Part shown: positions 53,360 to 61,525 of the stretch, in pieces
Numbering within the stretch: position 1 is the first letter of the stretch
Layout: each line of letters starts with the position of its first letter
Origin: RGEC01 sp964475595
GTDB taxonomy: Bacteria > Bacteroidota > Bacteroidia > NS11-12g > UBA955
Reading direction: 5' to 3'
Assembly (NCBI GenBank): GCA_964475595.1
Contig: CAYYXG010000011.1
Span: 1 to 64,000, forward strand
Length of the DNA: 64,000 nucleotides
Notes under the pieces: generated by a model
The model's input: the letters and a program-made list of their open reading frames with translations, nothing else
What the model was told of the DNA's origin: nothing
The model's database searches: none
Position numbers and translations under genes: made by a program

Positions 53360-54670
53360 TTAGTCAATCACCAGTTTATGAGACAAAGATTCCTTACCTG
53401 ACTGAATTTGCAACAGGTAGATTCCGCTTGGGATATCATTTAACGGAATTGAATAGGCATTCCATGAGGCCTGGGTCTGTATGGTTTTTGATACCAGTGT
53501 TTTTCCGTTCAACGATTTAATGGAAACCTCACAGTTTTTGGTTTGGGGAAGATCCATGGTCAGGTATACCGATTTGGAAGCAGGATTAGGAAATACTTTT
53601 ACAGTACCGAAACTCTGATTTTTAACCGATAAGCTGTTGCGCAGTGCCATGCGGTTGAAAATGATTTTTCCGCTGCCTGATCCTGAAAATCCGGTCATAT
53701 TGAGTAGCCAGTATGAAGTATCTGCTGTTCTGATGCGTTCTATCAGGTAACTCATGGTATCGCTTAAAGCCCAAACTCCATTGAAAGTTTTCCAATTAGA
53801 ACCGATACCGGTAAGGTCATTTTTAAAAGCTTTGGTGTAGTCGCCCACAAGCCAGTTACTATCGGGTTGAAGACTATTAAATGGTTTACCGAACACTTTG
53901 GCGGTGCGGGTTCCACGTTTGCTTTCTATGCCCATCACCGGATACATTTCAGGTAGGCCTGTCATGGGATTTGCAGTGAGTTCATAGTAGCGGTTGAAAG
54001 TGATATCCCAATCGGTTGAAATCGGCTCTCTGTCGGGTTTGGTGGAACCCGTAAACTTGAAATATTTATACATTTTCCCTGTTCCTATACTCTGAAATAA
54101 GGTGTCGGTAGTTTCACCTGAGCCGTCCAGGTTTGCATATTTGAAAATTAAATCCCCATTGGCTTTCTGAATCACCGGCCAGAATTTTACAAATTTGGAG
54201 AATGTGCCGGGGGCAGCACCCGCCCAGGCCAGCAGGTACAATGAATCTCCGGTTACTTCTTTGGTGTTCACATCGTAGGTTCCCCAGCCGAATTTCCATT
54301 TGGGTAGGTCTGTATGAAGACTGAAGGCACCTTTGTTATGATCGTGGATGTCGTTCCAGAGCGGGTTCCATGATGCCCAGCCGGTTGTATCAAAGGATGT
54401 CCAGGCATCGGTTTTGCCTTTCGGATATTGAAAAACACGCAATCCGTTCATGTGATTGGCTCTGATGCAATTATCTCTGCTTACCGAGGTATGAGCAATG
54501 TCCCAATTGTTTACCATTGTGGTCGATTTGGTGCCTGTTTTAATGTCATAGAACACCTGGGTAGCATAGCCGGGACCCATGACAGCCGAATCTTTAATGA
54601 CTACCTGTGCTTTAAGGGTATGAAATGATAGCAGTAATGCGAATGAAATAAATGGAAAGGTGGGTTTCAT
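53360..54670 (-). CDS. T9SS-secreted HmuY-like protein
   Basis: 436 aa. A signal peptide (ends TLKAQ) precedes HmuY-type features: QVFYDIKTGTKSTT, NNWDIAHTSVSRDNCIRAN, a second WDITFNRYYELT stretch, and WLLNMTGFSGSGSGKI, which corresponds to the HmuY C-terminal strand. The last ~75 residues form a type A T9SS sorting domain (VKVFPNPASKSVYLTM, ISLNGKT-like turn, IPSGIYLLQIQSG). It is the first gene of the heme operon, nine bases before the receptor. It probably collects haem or a haem protein outside the cell and feeds the receptor. Confidence 0.8.
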   Translation of the reverse strand: MKPTFPFISFALLLSFHTLKAQVVIKDSAVMGPGYATQVFYDIKTGTKSTTMVNNWDIAHTSVSRDNCIRANHMNGLRVFQYPKGKTDAWTSFDTTGWASWNPLWNDIHDHNKGAFSLHTDLPKWKFGWGTYDVNTKEVTGDSLYLLAWAGAAPGTFSKFVKFWPVIQKANGDLIFKYANLDGSGETTDTLFQSIGTGKMYKYFKFTGSTKPDREPISTDWDITFNRYYELTANPMTGLPEMYPVMGIESKRGTRTAKVFGKPFNSLQPDSNWLVGDYTKAFKNDLTGIGSNWKTFNGVWALSDTMSYLIERIRTADTSYWLLNMTGFSGSGSGKIIFNRMALRNSLSVKNQSFGTVKVFPNPASKSVYLTMDLPQTKNCEVSIKSLNGKTLVSKTIQTQASWNAYSIPLNDIPSGIYLLQIQSGKESLSHKLVID

Positions 54671-54703
54671 GATAACGTATATTTGAGTTTATGAATGTGT
54701 CCG

Positions 54704-54711
54704 CAAATTTA
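54704..54711 (-). promoter_or_regulatory. -7 box TAAATTTG of the heme operon
   Basis: An exact TAnnTTTG on the minus strand, 33 bases before the ATG at 54670. No Fur-like palindrome was recognised nearby. Confidence 0.5.
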
Positions 54712-54804
54712 CTCCATTCAGACAAGTAAATAGTGAATAATAGCAGGCGAAAATGTCATTTTTGGGTAATGAATTGTCCGTGTTATTTTCAATGGAAAAA
54801 GAAC

Positions 54805-54833
54805 TTTGTACTTGTTATTGTGTTGTAACTTTG
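54805..54833 (+). promoter_or_regulatory. Promoter of the HscA-type gene
   Basis: TTTG at 54805-54808, a 17-base spacer, and an exact -7 box TAACTTTG at 54826-54833, 28 bases before the TTG start. Confidence 0.6.
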
Positions 54834-54861
54834 CATGCCTTAAAGAAATTTCTATAACATT

Positions 54862-56724
54862 TTGGGTAAAATCAACATTAATATAAAATCGGGAACGCTG
54901 GAAAGAGAGGGGTTAATTGTTGGGATTGACCTGGGTACTACCAACAGCATCATTGCCATGGTAAACACGGAAACCGGCAAGCCTGAGGTACTTGGTAAGG
55001 CAGATGAGTTGCTGGTACCTTCTGTGGTTCACATCACCGGTGATGGAGTTCCATTGGTGGGGAATTTGGCCCGACAGGCATTAATTTCTCACCCACAAAG
55101 CACCATTTTCTCTGTGAAGCGATTGTTGGGTAGAAGTTATAAAGACATTGAGGCCCATGCTCCTTACTACACCTACAGAATATTGGATGAAGAAGATGAA
55201 AAGCTTGTGCGAATAGAGGTGAACGGGAAATATTTCACGCCCATTGAGTTGAGTGCAGAAATTTTGGCTGAATTGAAAAGACGTGCAGAAAACTTTACCG
55301 GTAAGTTGGTTAACAGAGCTGTCATTACCGTGCCTGCCTATTTTAATGACAGCCAGCGACAGGCCACCCGAGACGCTGGTAAATTGGCAGGTCTGGAGGT
55401 TTTAAGAATTGTGAATGAGCCCACGGCAGCCAGTCTCGCCTATGGCTTGGGATTGAACGCTACCGAAACCAAAACCATTGTGGTATATGATCTGGGTGGC
55501 GGAACGTTCGATGTGTCTGTTTTGCGAATCGAAGAGGGCGTTTTTGAGGTGTTGAGTACCCAAGGCAATACCTATCTGGGTGGAGATGACTTTGACCGAG
55601 AAATCATCCATTACTGGCAATTCAAAGTATCTGAACATCTGAAGCCGGCGATGGCTAAAACACTTCGTCTGCTTGCTGAAGAAGCAAAGAAAATCGTTTG
55701 TAAAGGGCTCCATTTCCAAGAAAAAATCCAATTGGAAGGCGAAGAATTAACACTCGAGCTGGATTATCAAACTTTTGACGGTCTTGGCAGGGTGTATATG
55801 GATCAAACGTTACAGTGCCTCAAACAGGCGTTGGTTGATGCCAATTTAGCGCCCGATGATATTGATGAGGTTGTTTTGGTGGGCGGAAGCACACGAATGC
55901 CATTTGTTAAGCAACGGTTGGCCGATTTATTTGGTCATATCAAGGTGAATGATACATTAAATCCCGACGAAGTGGTTGCATTAGGGGCTGCTGTAGAGGC
56001 GGATGTGATTGCCGGCAATAGAAGTGATGTTTTACTGCTGGATGTTACGCCACTGAGTCTGGGAATTGAAACCGTTGGGGGTTTAATGGATGTATTGATA
56101 TCTCGAAACACTAAAATACCTTGTAAGTTTATAAAATCTTATACCACATCGGTAGATGGGCAAGTGAAAATGAACATCGCAGTTTACCAGGGTGAGCGGG
56201 AATTGGTTTCAGAAAACCGAAAGCTGGGTGAGTTGTTGTTGACCGGAATCCCTGCCATGCCGGCCGGTTTGCCCAAAGTAGAAGTAGCGTTTATACTCAA
56301 TGCCGACGGGATTCTTACGGTAGAAGCCAAGGAAATCAGGAGCGGCGTTTCCCAGCATATCGACATTAAACCCCAATATGGATTATCTGATGATGATGTT
56401 GAGCGGATGCTGCTTGATAGTATTAGCCATGCAAAAGAAGATATTGCTAAACGAATGTATGTGGAGGCCAGAACCGAGGCGGAGCAAATGATTTATACCG
56501 TACAACGTTTTTTGGAGAAAAATGCCGGGTTGCTGAATGAAGCAGAAATGGTAAATACACGCAAATACTGCGATGATTTACAGCGGGTGATGGCAGAGGG
56601 TGATAAAGACACAATATTGCAGGGTATAGAAGCGTTAAATGAATATACAAGACCATTTGCAGAAAGACTGATGAACCAGGCGGTATCATCAGCGTTGTCC
56701 GGCACCCACATCAATAAAGTATGA
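54862..56724 (+). CDS. hscA: Hsp70 chaperone of the Fe-S assembly type (HscA-like)
   Basis: 620 aa, starting at TTG 54862 (MGKININIKSG precedes the core). ATPase motifs are VGIDLGTTNSIIA, VPAYFNDSQRQATRDAGKLAG, YDLGGGTFDVSV and VVLVGGSTRMP. The short N-terminal extension, 620-residue length and the truncated C-terminal lid fit HscA (about 616 aa) rather than DnaK (about 640 aa with an acidic tail). HscA helps release Fe-S clusters from the IscU scaffold. hscB, iscU and fdx are not adjacent, so DnaK-type alternatives are not excluded. It overlaps the next gene by four bases. Confidence 0.82.
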   Translation: MGKININIKSGTLEREGLIVGIDLGTTNSIIAMVNTETGKPEVLGKADELLVPSVVHITGDGVPLVGNLARQALISHPQSTIFSVKRLLGRSYKDIEAHAPYYTYRILDEEDEKLVRIEVNGKYFTPIELSAEILAELKRRAENFTGKLVNRAVITVPAYFNDSQRQATRDAGKLAGLEVLRIVNEPTAASLAYGLGLNATETKTIVVYDLGGGTFDVSVLRIEEGVFEVLSTQGNTYLGGDDFDREIIHYWQFKVSEHLKPAMAKTLRLLAEEAKKIVCKGLHFQEKIQLEGEELTLELDYQTFDGLGRVYMDQTLQCLKQALVDANLAPDDIDEVVLVGGSTRMPFVKQRLADLFGHIKVNDTLNPDEVVALGAAVEADVIAGNRSDVLLLDVTPLSLGIETVGGLMDVLISRNTKIPCKFIKSYTTSVDGQVKMNIAVYQGERELVSENRKLGELLLTGIPAMPAGLPKVEVAFILNADGILTVEAKEIRSGVSQHIDIKPQYGLSDDDVERMLLDSISHAKEDIAKRMYVEARTEAEQMIYTVQRFLEKNAGLLNEAEMVNTRKYCDDLQRVMAEGDKDTILQGIEALNEYTRPFAERLMNQAVSSALSGTHINKV

Positions 56725-57446
56725 AATATCTGATTCTGGCACTGGGTTTTTTAGGGATGGGTAGGGCTTTCGGGCAGACCTGGACTGATGCTGAAATGCT
56801 GGAGCGACAAAATTACGGTCTGAAGCTCGGTTTTAACATTTCATCCATGTGGGGCGGTGAATTACAGAATCCCAGACCCTATTTGGGCCCGTCTGCCGGA
56901 TTTTTCTGGCACACCAAAGAGACCAAAAAACCCATCATGTTTCAAACCGGAATTGAAGGAAATATGCGGGGTGGCAATTTTGCCAATAAAAATGCAGATT
57001 TCCCGGGTGGAGGCAATAGCAATTACCGCCGAATTGGTCTAATCACTGCCGATGTGCCCTTGTTGATAAACTATCGCATTGGCCCTAAAAAAGAAGCTAA
57101 AACCCGGGTAATTCAATTGGGTGCAGTGGTATCGGGTACAATCAGAAGCACGGTTTATCTGGGTGATGATAAGTTGCCTGCACAGCATTTTCTGGATAGC
57201 AGCAGTCATCTGTATAAATGGGGAAATCTGCCATTGAGGCCGGTAGAGGTGCTGGGCTTGATTGGCTACCAGGAACGGGGTGCTGTGGCGGGCTGGCAAA
57301 TACAATTACAGGTGGGAATCAATAATCTCAACGATGTGAAAAGGGAAAACGGCCAGATTGTACCTTTTATGCCTTATGCCTATCCGGCTACCAACACAGG
57401 CAGGCGCATCAGCACGTGGAACCTGAAAGTGAGCGCGCTGTTTTAG
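56721..57446 (+). CDS. Outer-membrane beta-barrel protein
   Basis: 241 aa. A signal peptide (about 1-19, ending GRAFG) is followed by alternating amphipathic strands (YGLKLGFNISSMWG, GLITADVPLLINYRIG, GWQIQLQVGINNL) and a final aromatic residue (WNLKVSALF), the hallmark of outer-membrane barrels recognised by BAM. It resembles the PorT/OMP_b-brl group. Function is unknown. Its ATG overlaps the hscA-like stop (ATGA), an odd pairing of a cytoplasmic chaperone with an outer-membrane protein. Confidence 0.78.
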   Translation: MKYLILALGFLGMGRAFGQTWTDAEMLERQNYGLKLGFNISSMWGGELQNPRPYLGPSAGFFWHTKETKKPIMFQTGIEGNMRGGNFANKNADFPGGGNSNYRRIGLITADVPLLINYRIGPKKEAKTRVIQLGAVVSGTIRSTVYLGDDKLPAQHFLDSSSHLYKWGNLPLRPVEVLGLIGYQERGAVAGWQIQLQVGINNLNDVKRENGQIVPFMPYAYPATNTGRRISTWNLKVSALF

Positions 57447-57468
57447 GAGGAGTCACCATTATTTTTCC

Positions 57469-57476
57469 TAATTTTG
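57469..57476 (+). promoter_or_regulatory. -7 box TAATTTTG of mtaB
   Basis: An exact TAnnTTTG ending eight bases before the ATG at 57485. It lies within the longer alternative frame from 57416 and so supports the shorter start. Confidence 0.55.
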
Positions 57477-57484
57477 CCAAGTCA

Positions 57485-58795
57485 ATGGCAAATTCAGTCG
57501 CTTTTTACACGCTGGGATGCAAGCTCAATTTTGCGGAAACCGGTACGATTGGCAAGCAATTGACTGAGCATGGTTTCGTTCGTGCGGAGTTCACTGATGG
57601 TGCTGACATGTACGTGATTAATACCTGCAGTGTTACCGACCATGCAGACCGAAAATGTAAAAAGGTAGTGGCAGAGGCCCTGCGATATAATCCAAAGGCT
57701 TATGTGGTAGTGGTGGGTTGTTATGCACAGCTTAAGCCGGTGGAAATATCGCAAATTCCCGGTGTAGATATGGTTTTGGGGGCGGCAGAAAAATTCAATC
57801 TCATGGCTCATTTGGGGGAATTAACCAAGGAACCTAAGGCCAAAATTTTAAATGCACCGATTAAAGAAACACGCGATTTTGTGCCCGGTTTCAGCGAGGG
57901 AGAGCGCACCCGTGCCTTTGTGAAAGTGCAGGATGGCTGTGATTATTTTTGTTCTTTTTGCACCATTCCACTTGCCCGCGGAAGCAGTCGCAGCGCCAAT
58001 ATTGATGAAACGGTAGAAAAAATAAAACTGGTGGCAAATGGGCCTGTCAGAGAAATTGTACTGACTGGTGTTAATCTGGGAGATTTTGGAATCAATCACA
58101 ATGAGAACTTTTATGGGTTGATACAACAACTTGACCTGTTGGAATCGGTTGACCGATTCCGTATCAGCAGCATTGAGCCCAATTTGCTCAGTGATGAAAT
58201 TATTGAATTTGTAGCCGGTTCGCAACGTTTTGTGCCCCATTTTCATATACCGTTGCAAAGTGGCAGCGATGAGATTCTTGGTAGAATGCGCCGCCGATAT
58301 AAAACAGATTTATACAAAAGCCGTATAGAGCGTATCATGGAACTCATGCCGCATTGTGCAGTGGGGGTGGATGTGATTGTAGGCTTTCCGGGGGAAACGG
58401 AGGAGGAGTTTTTAAAAACCTATCAATTTCTCAATTCGCTTGAAATTTCGTATCTTCACGTGTTTCCTTACAGCGAGCGACCCAATACCACTGCCAAAAA
58501 AATGCAGGGTCGTGTGCCACAATCGGTTCGGCATGAGCGGGTAACCATGCTCAGAACACTCAGCGAGAAAAAGCGACAGGCATTTTACCGCAAACACCTT
58601 GGAACGGCGCGCAAAGTGCTTTTTGAGGCAGATGAAAAGGGGGGATTTATGCACGGTTTTACCGATAATTATATCAAAATAAAAGCAGTATACGATCCAT
58701 TGCTGGTAAATGAATTGTCGGACGTTTCCTTGGATGCGCTGAATGAAGACGGAACCGTGAGCAGCTCACTTGATTTAGCCATTCTACACCCTTAA
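57485..58795 (+). CDS. mtaB: tRNA t6A37 methylthiotransferase MtaB
   Basis: 436 aa from ATG 57485. Radical-SAM methylthiotransferase that turns t6A37 into ms2t6A37. The N-terminal domain ligates one 4Fe-4S cluster with Cys12 (TLGCKLN), INTCSV and VVGCYAQ. The radical-SAM cluster motif is CDYFCSFC. The GVNLGDFG, HIPLQSGSD and GFPGETEEEF motifs and a C-terminal TRAM-like region follow. MiaB is less likely given the LGCKLNFAETG opening, which is MtaB-type. lgt starts nine bases after the stop. Confidence 0.92.
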   Translation: MANSVAFYTLGCKLNFAETGTIGKQLTEHGFVRAEFTDGADMYVINTCSVTDHADRKCKKVVAEALRYNPKAYVVVVGCYAQLKPVEISQIPGVDMVLGAAEKFNLMAHLGELTKEPKAKILNAPIKETRDFVPGFSEGERTRAFVKVQDGCDYFCSFCTIPLARGSSRSANIDETVEKIKLVANGPVREIVLTGVNLGDFGINHNENFYGLIQQLDLLESVDRFRISSIEPNLLSDEIIEFVAGSQRFVPHFHIPLQSGSDEILGRMRRRYKTDLYKSRIERIMELMPHCAVGVDVIVGFPGETEEEFLKTYQFLNSLEISYLHVFPYSERPNTTAKKMQGRVPQSVRHERVTMLRTLSEKKRQAFYRKHLGTARKVLFEADEKGGFMHGFTDNYIKIKAVYDPLLVNELSDVSLDALNEDGTVSSSLDLAILHP

Positions 58796-58799
58796 TTTG
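58792..58799 (+). promoter_or_regulatory. Near -7 box TTAATTTG before lgt
   Basis: One mismatch to TAnnTTTG, ending five bases before the GTG at 58805. The same octamer precedes the T9SS cargo gene at 14199. Confidence 0.35.
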
Positions 58800-58804
58800 C
58801 AGTT

Positions 58805-59998
58805 GTGTTTCCTACCATATATCATTTTATCAGGGATGTATTCGGAATAGAAATTCCGGCCTTACAAATTCTCAACACGTTCGGTTTTTTCGTGGCCTTA
58901 TCCATCGCGGGAGCTTTTTGGGCGATGTCTACAGAAATGAGACGCAGAACTTCCCTGGGGCAATTTCAGTCTGTGCAGGTGAAAAGCAAGGTTGGAGCAC
59001 CCTATCCGCTTTCAGATTACCTACTCAATGGCATTTTCGCCTTTGTTTTTGGCTATAAAATCCTGTTTCTCATGTTCTCCGGTAAGGATGGTTTTGTACC
59101 GCAGGAGCATATTTTTACCACCGAAGGCAACTGGATGTATGGGCTTTTGTCTGCCTTGGTGGTACTCGGTTGGCGCTACCGTAATGATTTAAAACAAAGA
59201 TTGCCGGAACCTAAGGAGGAGGTGCAAACGCAATCTGCCGATTGGCACATGGGAAATATTACCACGATAGCATTGCTGTCGGGTTTTGCTGGTGCTAAGT
59301 TGTTTCATATTCTTGAAAATCCTGCAGGGCTTAGTCTGTTGGGGATTATGGATGCCTTTTTCAGCACGGGCGGCTGGACATTTTACGGAGGCCTCATTGC
59401 AGGCGGGGCAGGCGTATTGATTTACTGCTATCGAAAAGGCATTAATCTGTTGCGAATGCTTGATGCGGGTGGGCCGGCTATGATGCTGTCCTATGGCATA
59501 GGTCGTTTTGGCTGTCAGTTTTCCGGCGATGGAGACTGGGGTATAACCAACACCTCCTCAAAACCAATTTCATGGCTGCCGGATTGGGCATGGAGTTATA
59601 CCTATCCGCACAACGTGCTGGGTGGGCAATCCGGGGGGATGGCCCCTGAAGGTATGGTTCCCATACCGGGCTGTGTCGGCGATTATTGCTATGAGCTTGC
59701 CATACCGGTTTATCCCACACCACTGTATGAAGCCCTGATGGGGTTGACGCTGTTTTTTATTTTATGGAAATTTCTCCGTCAGCGTATTGAGGCACCCGGA
59801 AAACTGTTTGCCTGGTATATGGTATTTGCCGGTGCCGAAAGGTTTCTGATTGAGGGCATTCGCGAGCACGGTGAAAGCTTATACAGCATAGGTTCCGTTA
59901 CATTTTCTCAGGCCCAGATGATTTCACTTTTTTTAATGCTGGGTGGAGTGCTATGGTTGATGAAAAAGTCAACAACAGTAAAAATAAATATGCAGTAA
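58805..59998 (+). CDS. lgt: Prolipoprotein diacylglyceryl transferase
   Basis: 397 aa from GTG 58805, about 100 residues longer than the E. coli enzyme (291). It adds diacylglycerol to the lipobox cysteine, the first step for all lipoproteins in this window. Motifs present are STGGWTFYGGLIAGG, YGIGRFGCQFSGDGDWG (the Arg of the GR signature) and AERFLIEGIREHGESL. The usual His of the HGG motif is Tyr here (FYGG), which is common in this phylum. Extra length lies in the region after the second helix and around 235-285. Several membrane helices are predicted. Confidence 0.92.
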   Translation: MFPTIYHFIRDVFGIEIPALQILNTFGFFVALSIAGAFWAMSTEMRRRTSLGQFQSVQVKSKVGAPYPLSDYLLNGIFAFVFGYKILFLMFSGKDGFVPQEHIFTTEGNWMYGLLSALVVLGWRYRNDLKQRLPEPKEEVQTQSADWHMGNITTIALLSGFAGAKLFHILENPAGLSLLGIMDAFFSTGGWTFYGGLIAGGAGVLIYCYRKGINLLRMLDAGGPAMMLSYGIGRFGCQFSGDGDWGITNTSSKPISWLPDWAWSYTYPHNVLGGQSGGMAPEGMVPIPGCVGDYCYELAIPVYPTPLYEALMGLTLFFILWKFLRQRIEAPGKLFAWYMVFAGAERFLIEGIREHGESLYSIGSVTFSQAQMISLFLMLGGVLWLMKKSTTVKINMQ

Positions 59999-60018
59999 AA
60001 AACGTTTACCATAAAGCA

Positions 60019-60579
60019 ATGCGGACGTATACCGGGATTTTCTTTTTTTTCTTTTTGCTTTGTTCAACGCGGATCTTGGCGCAGGATACCGCAGCCCGAT
60101 GGATTGTGATTGATGGTGATACCATCGACAATAAAACCCTGGATCCGGTGCTGGTGAGCGCCGGCATGGATGCAGAGGGTCGCAAGGCCTATCAACGATT
60201 AAAGAAGCGGGTCAAAAAGGTAATGCCCTATGCCAAAATGGCTGCTTTCAAAATGCGGGTGATGGAAGATAACCTCACCATGAAGAAAAATAAAAGAGAG
60301 CGCAAACGATACATCAAAGAGTGTGAGGAAAGTTTGAAGCAGATGTACATGGGACAGCTCAAAAATTTGAGCATTGATGACGGAAAAATTCTGATGAAAC
60401 TGATACACCGAGAAACCGGTAAAACCACCTGGGAAATTATGAAAAACTATAGGGGTGGGGCTGAGGCATTTTTCTGGCAAGCATTTGGAACCGTTTACGG
60501 TCACGACATGAAAGTGGAATTTGATCCTGTTTCAGATTTTCAGATTGAAAACATCATCCGGATAGAAAAGCTGGAGTAA
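60019..60579 (+). CDS. DUF4294 family protein
   Basis: 186 aa from ATG 60019, where a signal peptide begins (a run of phenylalanines, ending RILAQ). The frame is open further back, to 59953, inside lgt. The body is rich in Lys/Arg and predicted helical: AYQRLKKRVKKVMPYAKMAAFKM, here about residues 58-80, then KRERKRYIKECEESLKQMY. The ends RETGKTTWEIMKNYRGGAEAFFWQ and FGTVYGHDMKVEFDP are family hallmarks. Function is unknown. It overlaps nothing downstream; the convergent permease ends two bases later. Confidence 0.82.
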   Translation: MRTYTGIFFFFFLLCSTRILAQDTAARWIVIDGDTIDNKTLDPVLVSAGMDAEGRKAYQRLKKRVKKVMPYAKMAAFKMRVMEDNLTMKKNKRERKRYIKECEESLKQMYMGQLKNLSIDDGKILMKLIHRETGKTTWEIMKNYRGGAEAFFWQAFGTVYGHDMKVEFDPVSDFQIENIIRIEKLE

Positions 60580-60580
60580 T

Positions 60581-61525
60581 TTACTGTTTGCGCAAGATAA
60601 TCCATAGCAAAGCCGGTGCACCAATGATTGCGCAGATGGCGTTGGTGGGCAAGGTCATGTGGCTGATTAAATGATGTGCCAGTAAATCGGCGAGCAGACA
60701 TAAAGTCATTCCACAGAGTAGGGTGGGAATCCATAAAACCGCATGGTTATTGCTTTTCATCAGTCCACGGGCAAAATGTGGGGCAATCATTCCCACAAAA
60801 CCTATGGGGCCGCAAAATCCGGTGATGGTGCCGGCTACCAGACCCGCCAGTATAACGGTTTTTCGTCTGAATAAGGGTACGCTTACACCGGCTGAGGTGG
60901 CATAGGCATCTCCGGGCAGGTAGGCATCCATGGAAAATCGGGAAAACCATAGCAATACGATTGAAACGATCACTACCCCTAACATAACAGGTATTTCTTC
61001 CGGCTGCACCCTGTCGAAACTGCCGAGTCCCCACATGACAAAACTTTTTACCTGATCTGCCTGCGAAAGTCCTTGCAATATTTCGGTGCCGGCACCCAGC
61101 AGGTAGCCCAACAACACCCCGGATAGCAGTAATGTAAAAGCGTGGCTATGCCTTCGCTGTATGAAAAGCTGTAACAACAACACGAGCAAACTTCCTGTAA
61201 TGCCAACCATGGCTATGCCTATGCTTTGAAGCCAGCTGATTGTTAGGCCGGCCGGAAATGCCATTAATAGTATTGCTACGGCAAAGGAAGCGCCCGGCGT
61301 GGCGCCTGTAAGAAATGGTCCTGCAAGCGGGTTTCTGAAAAGTGTTTGCATGGCAAGGCCGCTGATGGCCAGTCCCATACCCGCGGTGGCTGCCGAAAGC
61401 ACCCTGGGCAGACGAAACGAATAAAACACAGGATGGTTTAAAGGCGTGTCTCCTGCCGTTAGATCCAACCAGAGTAGCAAAATGCATAACGCAGTTAATG
61501 ATGCTATGATGCCGATGTTTCTCAA
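60581..61525 (-). CDS. FecCD-family ABC transporter permease
   Basis: 314 aa, eight to ten membrane helices. The FecCD pattern is seen in FRLPRVLSAATAGMGLAISGLAMQTLFRNPLAGP (about 43-76, given by its RLPRVL and RNPLAGP ends), GILGVTPGA-like TGATPGASFA, and GPIGFVGMIAPHFARGL. It imports siderophores, haem or cobalamin across the inner membrane. TTG at 61525 overlaps the binding-protein stop (TTGA). No ATPase gene (FecE/BtuD type) follows: the next gene is convergent. Confidence 0.87.
   Translation of the reverse strand: MRNIGIIASLTALCILLLWLDLTAGDTPLNHPVFYSFRLPRVLSAATAGMGLAISGLAMQTLFRNPLAGPFLTGATPGASFAVAILLMAFPAGLTISWLQSIGIAMVGITGSLLVLLLQLFIQRRHSHAFTLLLSGVLLGYLLGAGTEILQGLSQADQVKSFVMWGLGSFDRVQPEEIPVMLGVVIVSIVLLWFSRFSMDAYLPGDAYATSAGVSVPLFRRKTVILAGLVAGTITGFCGPIGFVGMIAPHFARGLMKSNNHAVLWIPTLLCGMTLCLLADLLAHHLISHMTLPTNAICAIIGAPALLWIILRKQ

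Noticed and set aside
57440..57460. AGGAGGAG-like run after the outer-membrane protein as a Shine-Dalgarno for mtaB
   Set aside because: It is about 35 bases from the mtaB ATG and no usable start codon lies at proper distance.
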